64,000 nucleotides of DNA. Origin: CAZYJR01 sp964647905. Its GTDB lineage: Bacteria; Desulfobacterota; DSM-4660; Desulfatiglandales; HGW-15. Position numbers and translations under genes: made by a program. The stretch lies in the NCBI GenBank assembly GCA_964647905.1, contig CAZYJR010000010.1, positions 1 to 64,000 of the forward strand, read 5' to 3'. Shown here piece after piece: positions 8,596 through 17,726 of this stretch (its first letter is position 1; each line of letters opens with the position of its first letter). The notes under the pieces are model-generated. The model had not been told where the DNA came from. It saw only the letters and a list, made by a program, of their open reading frames with translations, and searched no databases.

Positions 8596-9561
8596 TCAAC
8601 CGCCGCTGCACCCGGGCTTACCCGCAATCCCCGGGTCGTCTCCCGGCCCCGGAAGGTAATATGTCTCTCCATGATGAGCCTGGGCCTTCAAGCCGCCGGC
8701 TTGCTCCAGCCCCGCCACTATGTTTCCGGCCTCTTCCAGCCCTATTCCCAGAGAGTCGGCGATATCCGGAAGCCTGACCGGACGCCTGCCCGCCATCTCC
8801 CGAATCGTCTGTTCCAAGGTCCCGTGCCGCTGCGAACGCTGCCGTCCGCCGTAGCCGGCGATAATTTCCACGCGCTCCCCCAAGAAACCTCTTATCTCTT
8901 CCAGTCGCTCTCTGTCAAGGGCCACGGCGGCCGCATCCGCGGGCGGCCTTACCACGGTGTTCAGTTGCACCCTGTCCGGCGATATGTCCGCCAGTGCCCC
9001 GCGGATACCTTCCAGCTCCTCCTGGGTGTCGTTGATCCCCTTTAGAAGGACCACCTCCATAGTCAGCTCCCCGGTGTACTCGGTTCGGAAGCGTGTCAAC
9101 CCGTCGATGAGATCCCTCACATGAATCGATCGGTGGGGTCGATGAATCCGCCTGGAAGTGCTCTCTTGCACCGAACACAGGGTGGGGGCCACCCGGTCCG
9201 CCTCTCTCACCCGGGCCCTGACCTCCTCCCTGCCCAAAAGGGAGCCGTTGGTCAAGACCACCACCGGGGCATCGGTCATTTCCTTCACTGAAGATATGAT
9301 CCTGCCTATACCGGTATGCAGGGTGGGTTCTCCTGATCCGGACATGGTCACGGCGTCCGGTGATACATCCTTCAGCCGCTCCCTGAGTTCGGCCAGGATC
9401 CGCTCCACCGGGTGAAAGGCCGCGGGCGTTGCCGTCAGGCACGTAGTCTTTCCCACCTGGCAGTAAATGCAGTTGTAGGTGCAGGTCTTCTTGGGCATGA
9501 GATCCACGCCGAGAGAAAGCCCCAGCCTCCTGGAAGGGACCGGGCCGAAGACGTATCCCAT
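8596..9561 (-). CDS. Radical SAM protein with C-terminal winged-helix-like domain
   Basis: The 321-residue protein shows the radical SAM cluster motif CTYNCIYCQVG near residue 30 (CxxxCxxC), followed by SGSGEPTLH and SVQESTS segments of the TIM-barrel. It belongs to the COG0731-like group often described as wyosine-synthase-like, but no archaeal tRNA function should be assumed. The last 90 residues (RPVRLPDIADSLGIGLEEAGNIVAGLEQ) look like a winged helix. ATG 9561 is chosen over the upstream in-frame start because GGAAAGGAGG precedes it directly. It lies between polA and the activase gene in the same direction, 36 bases after polA. Confidence 0.8.
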   Translation of the reverse strand: MGYVFGPVPSRRLGLSLGVDLMPKKTCTYNCIYCQVGKTTCLTATPAAFHPVERILAELRERLKDVSPDAVTMSGSGEPTLHTGIGRIISSVKEMTDAPVVVLTNGSLLGREEVRARVREADRVAPTLCSVQESTSRRIHRPHRSIHVRDLIDGLTRFRTEYTGELTMEVVLLKGINDTQEELEGIRGALADISPDRVQLNTVVRPPADAAAVALDRERLEEIRGFLGERVEIIAGYGGRQRSQRHGTLEQTIREMAGRRPVRLPDIADSLGIGLEEAGNIVAGLEQAGGLKAQAHHGETYYLPGPGDDPGIAGKPGCSGG

Positions 9562-9597
9562 GAGACCTCCTTTCCGCCTCAAAGGCGAAGGACCGTT

Positions 9598-12282
9598 TCA
9601 GTGCGCCTCGGACCAGTTGCGCCCGGTCTCCATCTCCACTATCAGGGGGACCGAGAGCTGAAATACCGACTCCATCTCCTCCCGGATCAAGGGCTTCACC
9701 CTTTCGCTTTCCTCTTCAGGCACTTCGAAGACCAGCTCGTCATGAACCTGCAGTATCATCCTGGCACCCCAGCCGCCGCGGGTCAGCCGCTCATGAATGC
9801 CTATCATGGCCCGCTTTATCAAGTCCGCAGCAGTGCCCTGGATGGGGGTATTGACCGCCATCCGCTCCGCCTCAGACCTCACAAAACCGGTCTTGTGGTT
9901 GATGTCCGGCAGGTAGCGCCTGCGGTTGAAAAGGGTGGTCACGAAGCCCTTGGACCGGGCCTCCTCTATCATTCGGTCCCTGAAGCTCAGCACCCCCGGA
10001 TGCTTTGCATAGTAGGTATCGATGTAGGCCCTTGCGGTCTTGTGGTCGATGCCCAACTCCTCGCTCAACTTGTGGGGACCCATGCCGTATATGATCCCGA
10101 AATTGATGGCCTTGGCGATTCGCCGCTGCTCGGGATCGACAACCGCCCGGGGCACCTCAAAGAGCTCAGAGGCAGTGCGCGCGTGGATGTCTTCTCCGTT
10201 CCCGAAGGCCTCTATGAGGGCTTCGTCCTGAGAGTAGTGGGCGAAGACCCTGAGCTCGATCTGGCTGTAATCCGCTGAAAGAAGTACATGGCCTTCATCC
10301 GCCACAAACCCCCTTCGAATGGCCCTGCCCTCAGGGGTCCTGATGGGTATGTTTTGGAGGTTGGGCTTGCTGCTGCTCAGCCTCCCGGTGGCTGCCACCG
10401 TTTGATTGAAGGATGTATGGATCCTGCCGGTCTCCGGGTGGACCATCTTGGTCAAGGCGTCCAGGTAGGTGGACTTGAGCTTGGACACGCTCCTGTAGGC
10501 CAGCAGCAGCTCCGGTATCTTGAAATTCATTGCCGCCAGCTTCTTGAGCACCCGTACGTCTGTGGAGTATTTCTTTGTCTTGGATGTCTTTCCCTGGACA
10601 GGGAGCCCGAGCTTTTCGAACAGGACGAAGCCCAGTTGCCGGGGGGAATTGATGTTGAACTCCATGCCGGCCTCTTCAAAGACCGCGGCCTGGATCTCCT
10701 CGAGCTGCGCGGCGAACCGGCCTGACATGCGCCGGAATTCCTCTATGTCCACCTTGATTCCCGTAAGCTCCATATCCACCAGCACCGGGACCAGACGCAT
10801 CTCCAGGTCGAAAAAGAGAGGTTCGTTGCCGTCGGCCGCGAGCCTATCGGCCAACACTCCCCTCAGCCTCAGAGCGACCTCGGCGTCCTCGCCCGCGTAT
10901 TCCGCCGCCTCCTCCACCGGTACACTTGAGAAGGAGATCTCTTCCCCCCTTTTACCCACCACCTCTTTGTAACCGATCATTCGGTGGTTGAGATAATGCT
11001 GGGAGAGATAATCAAGGTTGTGCTGCCTCAGCCCTGGGTTCAGGACATAGGAGGCAATCATGGTGTCGAAGTGAAGGCCCCTCAGATCCACTCCGTGCCG
11101 TCTGAGGACCACGGCGTCGTACTTTATGTTCTGACCCACCTTCAAGACCCCCGGGTCCTCCATGATCCTCCCCAAGGACTCCTTTACCCGAGGCCAGGCC
11201 AACTGAACCGGCGCACCCGGGTAATCATGCTCGAGCGGGACATACCATGCCTTGCCTTGCTCGGTGGCAAAGGAAATCCCCACCAGGACCGCCTTGAAAG
11301 GGTCCGTGCTCGTGGTTTCGGTATCCAGCGAGACGACGCCCCGCCGCCTGACCTCCGCAGCCAATTCGGCCAGGTCCTCGTCGGTGAGGCACAGCCGGGT
11401 CCCCGGGAGCCCTGATTCCGACCGTGAGGAAAAGCGCTCCCATAGGTCCCGGAACTCCATCTCCCTGAACACTTCCGCCAGCAACTTCTCGTCCGGCTTC
11501 CCGACCCGCAGGCCCTCCACCCGGATCTCCAGAGGCAGATCGGTCTCCAGGCTTACAAGCCTGCGGCTTAAAAAGGCCTCTTCCCTGGAAGAGGCCAGGT
11601 TTTCCTTCAGCTTACCTCGGGGCAGGTCCTCCAGGTGTTCATACACCCCGTTCAGGCTCCCGTAACGCCGGATCAAATCCAAGGCCTTTTTCTCGCCTAT
11701 TCCCGGCACCCCGGGGATGTTGTCCGAGCTGTCCCCGGCCAGCCCCATGATGTCCGTTATCTGCCGCGGCTCCAAACCGCTGTATGCCTCCCGGAATGCC
11801 TCGTAATCAGTGTATCGCTCGCGCATGGTATCCCACAGGGCGATACGATCCGACACAATCTGGCGGAAGTCCTTGTCCCCGGTCACCACCACCACCTCGA
11901 ACCCCACTGACTCGCCCATCCTGGCGAGGGTGCCGATTACGTCATCCGCCTCCACGCCTTGCCTCTTTATCAAGGGCAGCCCTAACCCCTGTACGATACG
12001 TTCTATGTAAGAAATCTGAACCAGCAGGTCCTCGGGTGGAAGCGGCCTGGTGGCCTTGTATTCGGGATATAGGTGGTGGCGAAAAGTCTTTCCTTCCGCA
12101 TCGAACACCACGGCCAGGTACTCCGGCTCCTTTTCGTCCATGAGCTTGAGGAGCATCCTGGTGAATCCGTAGACGGCATTTGTTGGAAACCCCCGGGAGT
12201 TGGAAAGATTCCTTATGGCGTGATAAGCGCGATGGACATAAGAGGTACCGTCCACCAAGTAAACACTCTGTTTGTCAGGCAT
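9598..12282 (-). CDS. polA: DNA polymerase I
   Basis: The 894-residue enzyme is full length. The N-terminal 290 residues form the 5' nuclease (YLVDGTSYVHRAYHAI, GVEADDVIGTLA, GVPGIGEKKALDLI). Next is a 3'-5' exonuclease with intact acidic residues (VSLDTETTSTDP, GQNIKYDAV, YAGEDAEVAL), so proofreading should be active. The polymerase domain has motif A SADYSQIELRVFAH, the O-helix region RRIAKAINFGIIYGM and motif C LQVHDELVFEVP. It acts in Okazaki fragment maturation and repair. The ATG at 12282 has AGGGAAG before it; a TTG one codon upstream is also open. It follows rny by 12 bases, suggesting cotranscription. Confidence 0.97.
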   Translation of the reverse strand: MPDKQSVYLVDGTSYVHRAYHAIRNLSNSRGFPTNAVYGFTRMLLKLMDEKEPEYLAVVFDAEGKTFRHHLYPEYKATRPLPPEDLLVQISYIERIVQGLGLPLIKRQGVEADDVIGTLARMGESVGFEVVVVTGDKDFRQIVSDRIALWDTMRERYTDYEAFREAYSGLEPRQITDIMGLAGDSSDNIPGVPGIGEKKALDLIRRYGSLNGVYEHLEDLPRGKLKENLASSREEAFLSRRLVSLETDLPLEIRVEGLRVGKPDEKLLAEVFREMEFRDLWERFSSRSESGLPGTRLCLTDEDLAELAAEVRRRGVVSLDTETTSTDPFKAVLVGISFATEQGKAWYVPLEHDYPGAPVQLAWPRVKESLGRIMEDPGVLKVGQNIKYDAVVLRRHGVDLRGLHFDTMIASYVLNPGLRQHNLDYLSQHYLNHRMIGYKEVVGKRGEEISFSSVPVEEAAEYAGEDAEVALRLRGVLADRLAADGNEPLFFDLEMRLVPVLVDMELTGIKVDIEEFRRMSGRFAAQLEEIQAAVFEEAGMEFNINSPRQLGFVLFEKLGLPVQGKTSKTKKYSTDVRVLKKLAAMNFKIPELLLAYRSVSKLKSTYLDALTKMVHPETGRIHTSFNQTVAATGRLSSSKPNLQNIPIRTPEGRAIRRGFVADEGHVLLSADYSQIELRVFAHYSQDEALIEAFGNGEDIHARTASELFEVPRAVVDPEQRRIAKAINFGIIYGMGPHKLSEELGIDHKTARAYIDTYYAKHPGVLSFRDRMIEEARSKGFVTTLFNRRRYLPDINHKTGFVRSEAERMAVNTPIQGTAADLIKRAMIGIHERLTRGGWGARMILQVHDELVFEVPEEESERVKPLIREEMESVFQLSVPLIVEMETGRNWSEAH

Positions 12283-12294
12283 CAAATCTTCCCT

Positions 12295-13857
12295 TTACTT
12301 GGCATAATCCACCGCCCTCACCTCCCGGATTACCGTGACCTTGATCTGCCCGGGGTAGGTGAGCTCCTTTTCTATCTTCTTGGCTATATCCGAACATATC
12401 ATATAGGCCTCATCATCGTTGACCATGTCTCCTTCCACCATGATCCTGATCTCCCGGCCGGCCTGGATGGCATAGGACTTGCTAACGCCTTTGAAGGACA
12501 TGGCGATCTTCTCCAGATCCTCCAGTCGCTTCACATAGGATTCCAGCATCTCCTGCCGCGCACCGGGCCTGGCCCCGGACAGGGTGTCGGCAGCCTGCAC
12601 CAGGACCGCCAGGGTGGTCTCAGGGGACACTTCCTCGTGGTGAGCGGCGATGGAATGGACCACTTCCTCAGCCTCGCCGTATTTCTTGGCCAGCTCGGCC
12701 CCGATCTGGGCGTGCGCCCCTTCCACCTCGTGATCCACGGCCTTTCCGATGTCATGAAGCAGGCCGGCCCGCTTGGCCACCTTTAGGTTCACTCCCAACT
12801 CAGCCGCCATCATGCCGCAGATGAAGGCCACCTCCCTTGAGTGCTGGAGCACGTTTTGTGCGTAGCTGGAGCGGTATCTGAGCCGCCCGATCAATTTGAC
12901 CAGATCGGGGTGGATACCGTGAACCCCGACATCAAAGGTGGCCTGTTCTCCGGCCTCCTTGATGCTGGCTTCCACCTCCTCGTCCACCTTCTTCACTATC
13001 TCTTCTATGCGTGCCGGGTGTATGCGGCCGTCCTCTATCAATCTCTGCAAGGAAATCTTGGCCACCTCCCGCCTGATGGGGTTGAACCCGGAGAGAATCA
13101 CGGCCTCGGGGGTGTCGTCGATTATGAGATCGATCCCGGTGGCCGCCTCTATGGCTCGGATGTTCCGGCCTTCCCGGCCGATTATACGACCCTTCATCTC
13201 CTCATTGGGTAAGGGGACCACTGATACGGTCTTTTCCGCCACATAGTCACCGGCGTATCTCTTTATTGCAAGAGCCATTGTTTCTTCGGCTTTTTTCTTG
13301 GCTGTCTCCTTGGCTTCGGTCTCTATTCGGCGGATATACTTCACCGCCTCGTGCCTGGCCTCCTCCTCCATGGACTTGACCAGCATTTCCTTGGCCTCCT
13401 GGCCGGACATCCCGGCCAGGCGCTCCAACTGCTCCCTCTGCCCGGCAAGAAGCTGATCGTAGGTCTGTTCCTTTTCTTTGAGCTCCGCTTCCAGCTGCTC
13501 GAGGGCGTTCTCCTTACCAGCCAGATGCTTTTCCTTCTTTTCGTACTGCTCGATCTTCTTGTCCAGATTCTCTTCTTTAATGAACAGGCGCTTCTCCAAG
13601 GCCTGGAGTTGCTCTCTCTTCTCGTTGGTCTCCTTTTCAAAGTCCAACTTCATTTGATAAAGCGTGTCTTTGGCCCTGAGCATAGCCTCTTTTTTTAAAG
13701 TCTTAGCTTTCTTGTGGGCCTCGTTTATTATCTTCCTGGAATACTCGTTAATGGATTCAATCTGGTTTTCGACGATCCTCTTGCGCGTCCAAAAGCCGAT
13801 AACGAACCCGAAGACTCCTCCCCCCAGGCCGGCAAGGATCACCTGCAGGATGCTCAT
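12295..13857 (-). CDS. rny: Ribonuclease Y
   Basis: The 520-residue protein has the standard RNase Y layout: one N-terminal membrane helix (residues about 3-22), a long Glu/Lys-rich coiled coil to about residue 200, then a KH domain (NEEMKGRIIGREGRNIRAIE). The HD domain follows, with the metal-binding pair in GLLHDIGKAVDHEVEGAH and a second His cluster SIAAHHEEVSPE. It is a membrane-bound endonuclease that starts mRNA decay, common in Firmicutes and also present in Desulfobacterota. Its ribosome site GAGAGG lies about ten bases before the ATG. It lies downstream of zapB-zapA and a 234-base gap that may hold 6S RNA. Confidence 0.95.
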   Translation of the reverse strand: MSILQVILAGLGGGVFGFVIGFWTRKRIVENQIESINEYSRKIINEAHKKAKTLKKEAMLRAKDTLYQMKLDFEKETNEKREQLQALEKRLFIKEENLDKKIEQYEKKEKHLAGKENALEQLEAELKEKEQTYDQLLAGQREQLERLAGMSGQEAKEMLVKSMEEEARHEAVKYIRRIETEAKETAKKKAEETMALAIKRYAGDYVAEKTVSVVPLPNEEMKGRIIGREGRNIRAIEAATGIDLIIDDTPEAVILSGFNPIRREVAKISLQRLIEDGRIHPARIEEIVKKVDEEVEASIKEAGEQATFDVGVHGIHPDLVKLIGRLRYRSSYAQNVLQHSREVAFICGMMAAELGVNLKVAKRAGLLHDIGKAVDHEVEGAHAQIGAELAKKYGEAEEVVHSIAAHHEEVSPETTLAVLVQAADTLSGARPGARQEMLESYVKRLEDLEKIAMSFKGVSKSYAIQAGREIRIMVEGDMVNDDEAYMICSDIAKKIEKELTYPGQIKVTVIREVRAVDYAK

Positions 13858-13876
13858 GACGGATTACCTCTCTATT

Positions 13877-14060
13877 AGGAATCCCGGAGGCGCCTTCCGG
13901 CGAGGGGACCGGCCCCGGGTATCCAAAATCACAATCGGTCCCGCTCCGAAGGCTCGGCCTTGCAGGGCCGCTCACCACGGAACCCGCGGAAACTGAACAT
14001 AAAGTCGTCAATCTGGGGCGACACAGAGTGGCTGGAAGGAAGGGGCAAAGGGGAGGAGAC
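13877..14060 (-). ncRNA. ssrS: Candidate 6S RNA
   Basis: The 234-base gap after zapA is the usual place for 6S RNA in proteobacteria. On the minus strand it contains CCGCGGGTTCCGTGGTGAGC, close in order to the CCGCGGUUGGUGAGC apical segment of Escherichia coli 6S RNA. A terminal stem can form between 13979-13984 (GGTTCC) and 13937-13942 (GGGACC). An outer closing stem can form between 14038-14046 (GCCCCTTCC) and 13890-13898 (GGAAGGCGC), with unpaired segments between, which matches the open-bubble shape. Ends are estimated. No covariance search was possible, so this is an inference from context and folding by eye. Confidence 0.4.
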
Positions 14061-14091
14061 TGTTTTTGTAACCACGTGAAGGGGTGACCAC

Positions 14092-14370
14092 CTAGCCCAT
14101 CACGGAGTCGATGTCGTATATCATAGCCTTGATCCGCTGACGTGACCTGGCACTGTTCTCTTTGAGCGCCCGAAGCGCCTGGAAATACTCCTCGGCTATA
14201 TGCATGGCCGCGAGAATAGCCGCCTTGCGTTCGCTCAGACCTTCCGAACCCTCACGAATCTCCCGGGTCACTTGATTTACGTATTCGGCCACCTTCTTGA
14301 CGTCTTCGGCGCTGCCGCGACTCCTAACCAAATACTCTTGGTCAAGGATCTTGACTCTTACAGGCTCCAT
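14092..14370 (-). CDS. zapA: Cell division protein ZapA
   Basis: The product of 92 residues (MEPVRVKILDQEYLVRS, VAEYVNQVTREIREG, KAAILAAMHIAEEYF) matches ZapA: a short N-terminal beta region, then a helix that dimerises and crosslinks FtsZ filaments at the division site. A longer reading with GTG at 14451 would overlap the zapB stop by four bases, but its extra 27 residues have no family counterpart, so the internal ATG is preferred. It is the second gene after the ZapB-like coiled-coil protein. Confidence 0.85.
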   Translation of the reverse strand: MEPVRVKILDQEYLVRSRGSAEDVKKVAEYVNQVTREIREGSEGLSERKAAILAAMHIAEEYFQALRALKENSARSRQRIKAMIYDIDSVMG

Positions 14371-14447
14371 CTGTTCGGCCGCATCTCCCAAAACGCCATC
14401 CGGACCTGAATCCGTGCGCAAGCAGCGGGTGCCGGCGGCCCCTAGGC

Positions 14448-14684
14448 TCACACATCGATCTGTTCAATCTTTTCCAAGAGGGTGATTATACGCTGCCTTG
14501 CCTGGTCCCGCGCAGAGCGCAAGGACTCTATCTCCCCGGTGAGATCCGCTATCTTCTCATCTTGGATCTGCACCTTTTCGGCCAGCGTCTCTTTTTCCCT
14601 CTTCAGCGTCTGGACGTAAGCTATCAGCGAATCCAGCTTCTCCTCGAGCGCCTGGAACTGATCCAGTTCTTCTCCCTTTTCCAT
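14448..14684 (-). CDS. zapB: ZapB-like cell division coiled-coil protein
   Basis: The 78-residue product is one continuous coiled coil (QALEEKLDSLIAYVQTLKRE, LTGEIESLRSARDQARQRI) ending LLEKIEQIDV, as in ZapB-like proteins that pair with ZapA to stabilise the Z-ring. The ATG at 14684 is favoured because AAGGG lies six bases before it, whereas the ATG at 14690 abuts that motif. The position directly before zapA supports the call more than the sequence, since coiled coils are hard to assign. Confidence 0.75.
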   Translation of the reverse strand: MEKGEELDQFQALEEKLDSLIAYVQTLKREKETLAEKVQIQDEKIADLTGEIESLRSARDQARQRIITLLEKIEQIDV

Positions 14685-14828
14685 ACCCATCCCTTAAGCC
14701 TCGGTCCCCGGGCCTACCGCCCCGGAGCCGCTCCGGTTCTCACCACCTGATCAAGTCGTCCCTGCCCCCCGGGCCCATCGAGGAACCGAAGGGATTCACT
14801 TGAAATTTCTATATTATGAGCTACCTGA

Positions 14829-14868
14829 AAAAAGTCAATAAAAAAGGCAAGCCCGAGGGCTTGCCTTG
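14829..14868 (-). terminator. Intrinsic terminator of the ATP synthase operon
   Basis: Read on the minus strand, ten bases at 14868-14859 (AAGGCAAGCC) pair with 14854-14845 (GGCTTGCCTT) around a four-base loop. The hairpin is followed by a run of six to eight T residues. It lies 26 bases after the atpC stop, so it ends the long mre-rod-atp block. The plus-strand reading has no T-run, so it acts in one direction. Confidence 0.88.
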
Positions 14869-14893
14869 CCTCCCGCTCCCACTGGTAAGGATC

Positions 14894-15313
14894 TTACTGC
14901 CCCTGAGCCTTTGAGGCGACTTTGAGCCGAATCATGGCCCTGCGCAAAGCGGCTTCGGCCCTCAAGAAATCCACGTCTTCTTCGCCGCGCTCTCTGGCCA
15001 AGCGCTCCTTGGCCCGCTCCATGGCGCTGCGGGCCCGCTCCATATCGATGTCAGTGGCCTTCTCCGCGGCCTCCACCAGTACGGACACGTGGTCTTCGGA
15101 GACCTCTGCAAAGCCGTCCGTAACGGCCACAAACTCCTTCTTGCCCGCCGCCTCATACCTCAACTCACCCGGTTGGATGCCGGAGAGAAAGGGGATATGC
15201 CCGGGGAGGAGACCGAACTCACCCTCCACCCCGGGGGCCACCACAGTGTCCACCTCACGGCTGACCAACACCTTGTCAGGGGTAACCACTTCAAGTCTCA
15301 ACATGCCTGCCAT
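14894..15313 (-). CDS. atpC: ATP synthase F1 epsilon subunit
   Basis: The 139-residue protein has the epsilon beta-sandwich (LRLEVVTPDKVLVSREVD, GEFGLLPGHIPFLSGI) followed by the C-terminal helical hairpin (ARSAMERAKERLARERGEE). It sits in the central stalk and modulates ATPase activity. A second ATG at 15304 is better spaced from the GGCGGGAG motif, so the real N-terminus may be three residues shorter. It is the last gene of the operon, directly before the intrinsic terminator. Confidence 0.95.
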   Translation of the reverse strand: MAGMLRLEVVTPDKVLVSREVDTVVAPGVEGEFGLLPGHIPFLSGIQPGELRYEAAGKKEFVAVTDGFAEVSEDHVSVLVEAAEKATDIDMERARSAMERAKERLARERGEEDVDFLRAEAALRRAMIRLKVASKAQGQ

Positions 15314-15325
15314 CTCCCGCCGGGC

Positions 15326-16738
15326 CTACTCGCTGGAGGCCATCTTCTCGGCCTTCTCCAAGACCTCGTCTATACCGCCGACCATATAAAAGGCGCCTTC
15401 GGGCAACTCATCGTGCTTGCCCTCTATGATCTCTTTGAACCCCCTGATGGTCTCCTGGACCGAGACGTACTTCCCCGGGGTCCCGGTGAAGGTCTCAGCC
15501 ACGTGAAAGGGCTGGGAAAGAAAGCGCTGTATACGCCTGGCCCTGGCCACGGTGAGCTTGTCCTCGTCCGAGAGCTCGTCCATCCCCAGAATGGCAATAA
15601 TGTCCTGCAAGTCTTTATACTTCTGGAGAATCTGCTGCACCTGGCGGGATACGTAATAGTGTTCTTCGCCCAGTATGTTGGGATCCAGGATCCGCGAGGT
15701 GGAGTCCAGGGGGTCCACAGCCGGATAGATACCCAGCTCGGCGATCGGCCTGGAGAGCACCACGGTACCGTCCAAATGGGCGAACGTAGTCGCCGGTGCA
15801 GGGTCCGTGAGGTCGTCTGCAGGTACGTACACGCACTGAACCGAGGTAATCGACCCCTTCTTTGTGGATGTGATCCTCTCCTGCAGCTCGCCAAGGTCCG
15901 TCCCCAGGGTGGGCTGGTAGCCCACGGCCGATGGCATACGACCCAGAGTGGCGGAGACCTCCTGCCCGGCCTGGGTGAACCTGAAGATATTGTCAATGAA
16001 GAGCAGGACGTCCTGGCCCTTCTCGTCTCGGTAGTACTCCGCAGCGGTAAGTGCGGAGAGCGCGACCCGAGCCCGGGCACCAGGGGGTTCGGTCATCTGG
16101 CCGTAAATCAGCGCCGCCTTTTCAACAACGCCGGATTCCTTCATCTCAAGGTAGAGGTCGTTCCCTTCCCTGGTGCGCTCCCCCACCCCGGCAAAAACGG
16201 AAATGCCGCCGTGCTGCATGGCTATATTGTGGATCATCTCCATCATAATGACCGTCTTGCCGACTCCGGCACCCCCGAACATCCCCATCTTACCGCCCCT
16301 AGGAAAGGGGACCAGGAGATCGATGACCTTGACGCCGGTTTCAAGGACGTTTACGGAGGTGTCCTGATCCACGAATGACGGGGCGTGGCGATGGATGGGC
16401 AGATACTCGGAGGTCTCCACCGGGCCGAGGCCGTCCACCGGGCGTCCCACCACGTTGAGGACGCGGCCCAGGATGGGATCGCCGGCGGGCATCATAATCG
16501 GCTGCGCCGTGTTCTTGGCCGGCATTCCGCGTACTAGTCCGTCTGTGACGTCCATGGCTATACAGCGTACCACATTGTCGCCGAGGTGCTGCGCCACCTC
16601 CACCACCAAGTTGTCTTCCTGGTCGTTGATGGCGGGATTAGTGATAAAGAGAGCCGTCAGGACCTCCGGCAACTCCCCCTCGGGGAACTCCACATCCACG
16701 ACAGGACCTGTCACCTGAATAACTTTACCCTCATTCAT
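15326..16738 (-). CDS. atpD: ATP synthase F1 beta subunit
   Basis: The 470-residue catalytic subunit shows the P-loop GGAGVGKTVIMMEMI, the catalytic Glu in GVGERTREGNDLY and the Walker B VLLFIDNIFRFTQAG. The DELSEED-like lever is present as DELSDEDK. The length is normal. AAGGAGG lies about 13 bases before the ATG. It makes the catalytic nucleotide site of the F1 head together with alpha. Confidence 0.98.
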   Translation of the reverse strand: MNEGKVIQVTGPVVDVEFPEGELPEVLTALFITNPAINDQEDNLVVEVAQHLGDNVVRCIAMDVTDGLVRGMPAKNTAQPIMMPAGDPILGRVLNVVGRPVDGLGPVETSEYLPIHRHAPSFVDQDTSVNVLETGVKVIDLLVPFPRGGKMGMFGGAGVGKTVIMMEMIHNIAMQHGGISVFAGVGERTREGNDLYLEMKESGVVEKAALIYGQMTEPPGARARVALSALTAAEYYRDEKGQDVLLFIDNIFRFTQAGQEVSATLGRMPSAVGYQPTLGTDLGELQERITSTKKGSITSVQCVYVPADDLTDPAPATTFAHLDGTVVLSRPIAELGIYPAVDPLDSTSRILDPNILGEEHYYVSRQVQQILQKYKDLQDIIAILGMDELSDEDKLTVARARRIQRFLSQPFHVAETFTGTPGKYVSVQETIRGFKEIIEGKHDELPEGAFYMVGGIDEVLEKAEKMASSE

Positions 16739-16774
16739 GATATATACAAGACCTCCTTATCCTTGGGAAAACGT

Positions 16775-17653
16775 TTAGCCCTGCCTGATGGCCTCGGCCC
16801 CGCCCACTATGTCCATGAGCTCCGCCGTTATGGCCGCCTGTCGTGCCTTGTTGTAGGCCAGCGTCAGGTTTTGGATCATCTCCTTGCAGTTCTTGGTGGC
16901 ATTGTCCATGGCGGCCATCCGCGCCGCGTGTTCGCTCACCTCGTTCTGGAGAAATGCGTTGTAGATCTGGACGTTCAGGTGCTTGGGCAGGAGGTCTATG
17001 AGGAGCTCCTCGGCGCTGGGCTCGTAGAGATATTCCGATGCCGCGCCGGCCTCTTCCTCCTCCCTCTGGGGCGGTTCTATGGGCAGCAGCTTGACCAGAG
17101 TGATCTCCTGGCGGGCCATGCTGACAAAGTGCATGTACATCATGTACACCTCATCAACTTCGCCGCCCAGGAAGCGATCTATGAACTGCCTCGTCATCCG
17201 GCTTACAAAGGACATGTCGATCTTTCCGTAAACCTGGATGTGGCTCTCGGTGAGAGGGTAACCCCTTTTTCTGAAGTAATCCCTGCCCTTGCGTCCTACG
17301 GTGGTCAGACTGTAGTCCAGACCCCGCCCCTTTAGGTCTTCAACGAAGCTCTCGGCACGATTGAGCAATTGGGCGTTGAAGCTCCCGCAGAGTCCCCGGT
17401 CCGCGGTGAAATGAAGGAGTTCGACCTTGTTGACCTCCTCTTTTCTCACCAGCAGGGGATGAATGTCCGCCTCGATGCGGCTGGCCAGGTTACCCAGTAC
17501 TTCGGAAAACTTCCTGGCGTAGGGCTCAAAGGCCTCGACACGGCCCTGGGTGCTGCGCAGCTTTGCCGCAGCCACCATGTTCATGGCCCGGGTTATCTGC
17601 TGGGTCTTTTTGACCGCGCCTATCTTCCGCTGAATATCTTTTAGTGTCGCCAT
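16775..17653 (-). CDS. atpG: ATP synthase F1 gamma subunit
   Basis: The 292-residue rotor shaft has the conserved N-terminal helix (LKDIQRKIGAVKKTQQITRA), the central FTADRGLCGSFNAQ segment and the C-terminal helix (ARMAAMDNATKNCKEMI). A Glu-rich insert (PQREEEEAGAASEYLYEPS) lies at the point where lineages vary. It lies between alpha and beta in normal order. Confidence 0.97.
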   Translation of the reverse strand: MATLKDIQRKIGAVKKTQQITRAMNMVAAAKLRSTQGRVEAFEPYARKFSEVLGNLASRIEADIHPLLVRKEEVNKVELLHFTADRGLCGSFNAQLLNRAESFVEDLKGRGLDYSLTTVGRKGRDYFRKRGYPLTESHIQVYGKIDMSFVSRMTRQFIDRFLGGEVDEVYMMYMHFVSMARQEITLVKLLPIEPPQREEEEAGAASEYLYEPSAEELLIDLLPKHLNVQIYNAFLQNEVSEHAARMAAMDNATKNCKEMIQNLTLAYNKARQAAITAELMDIVGGAEAIRQG

Positions 17654-17726
17654 CTATCTCTTCTCTGCCTTCCGGTGATCTATATTGAGCAACCCCGATG
17701 AAGGGTCCTTGCTTTCCCGCGCTTCG

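Noticed and set aside
15089..16378. Long plus-strand reading frame across atpC-atpD
   Set aside because: It is the antisense shadow of a highly conserved ATP synthase gene, a common result of high G+C at third positions.
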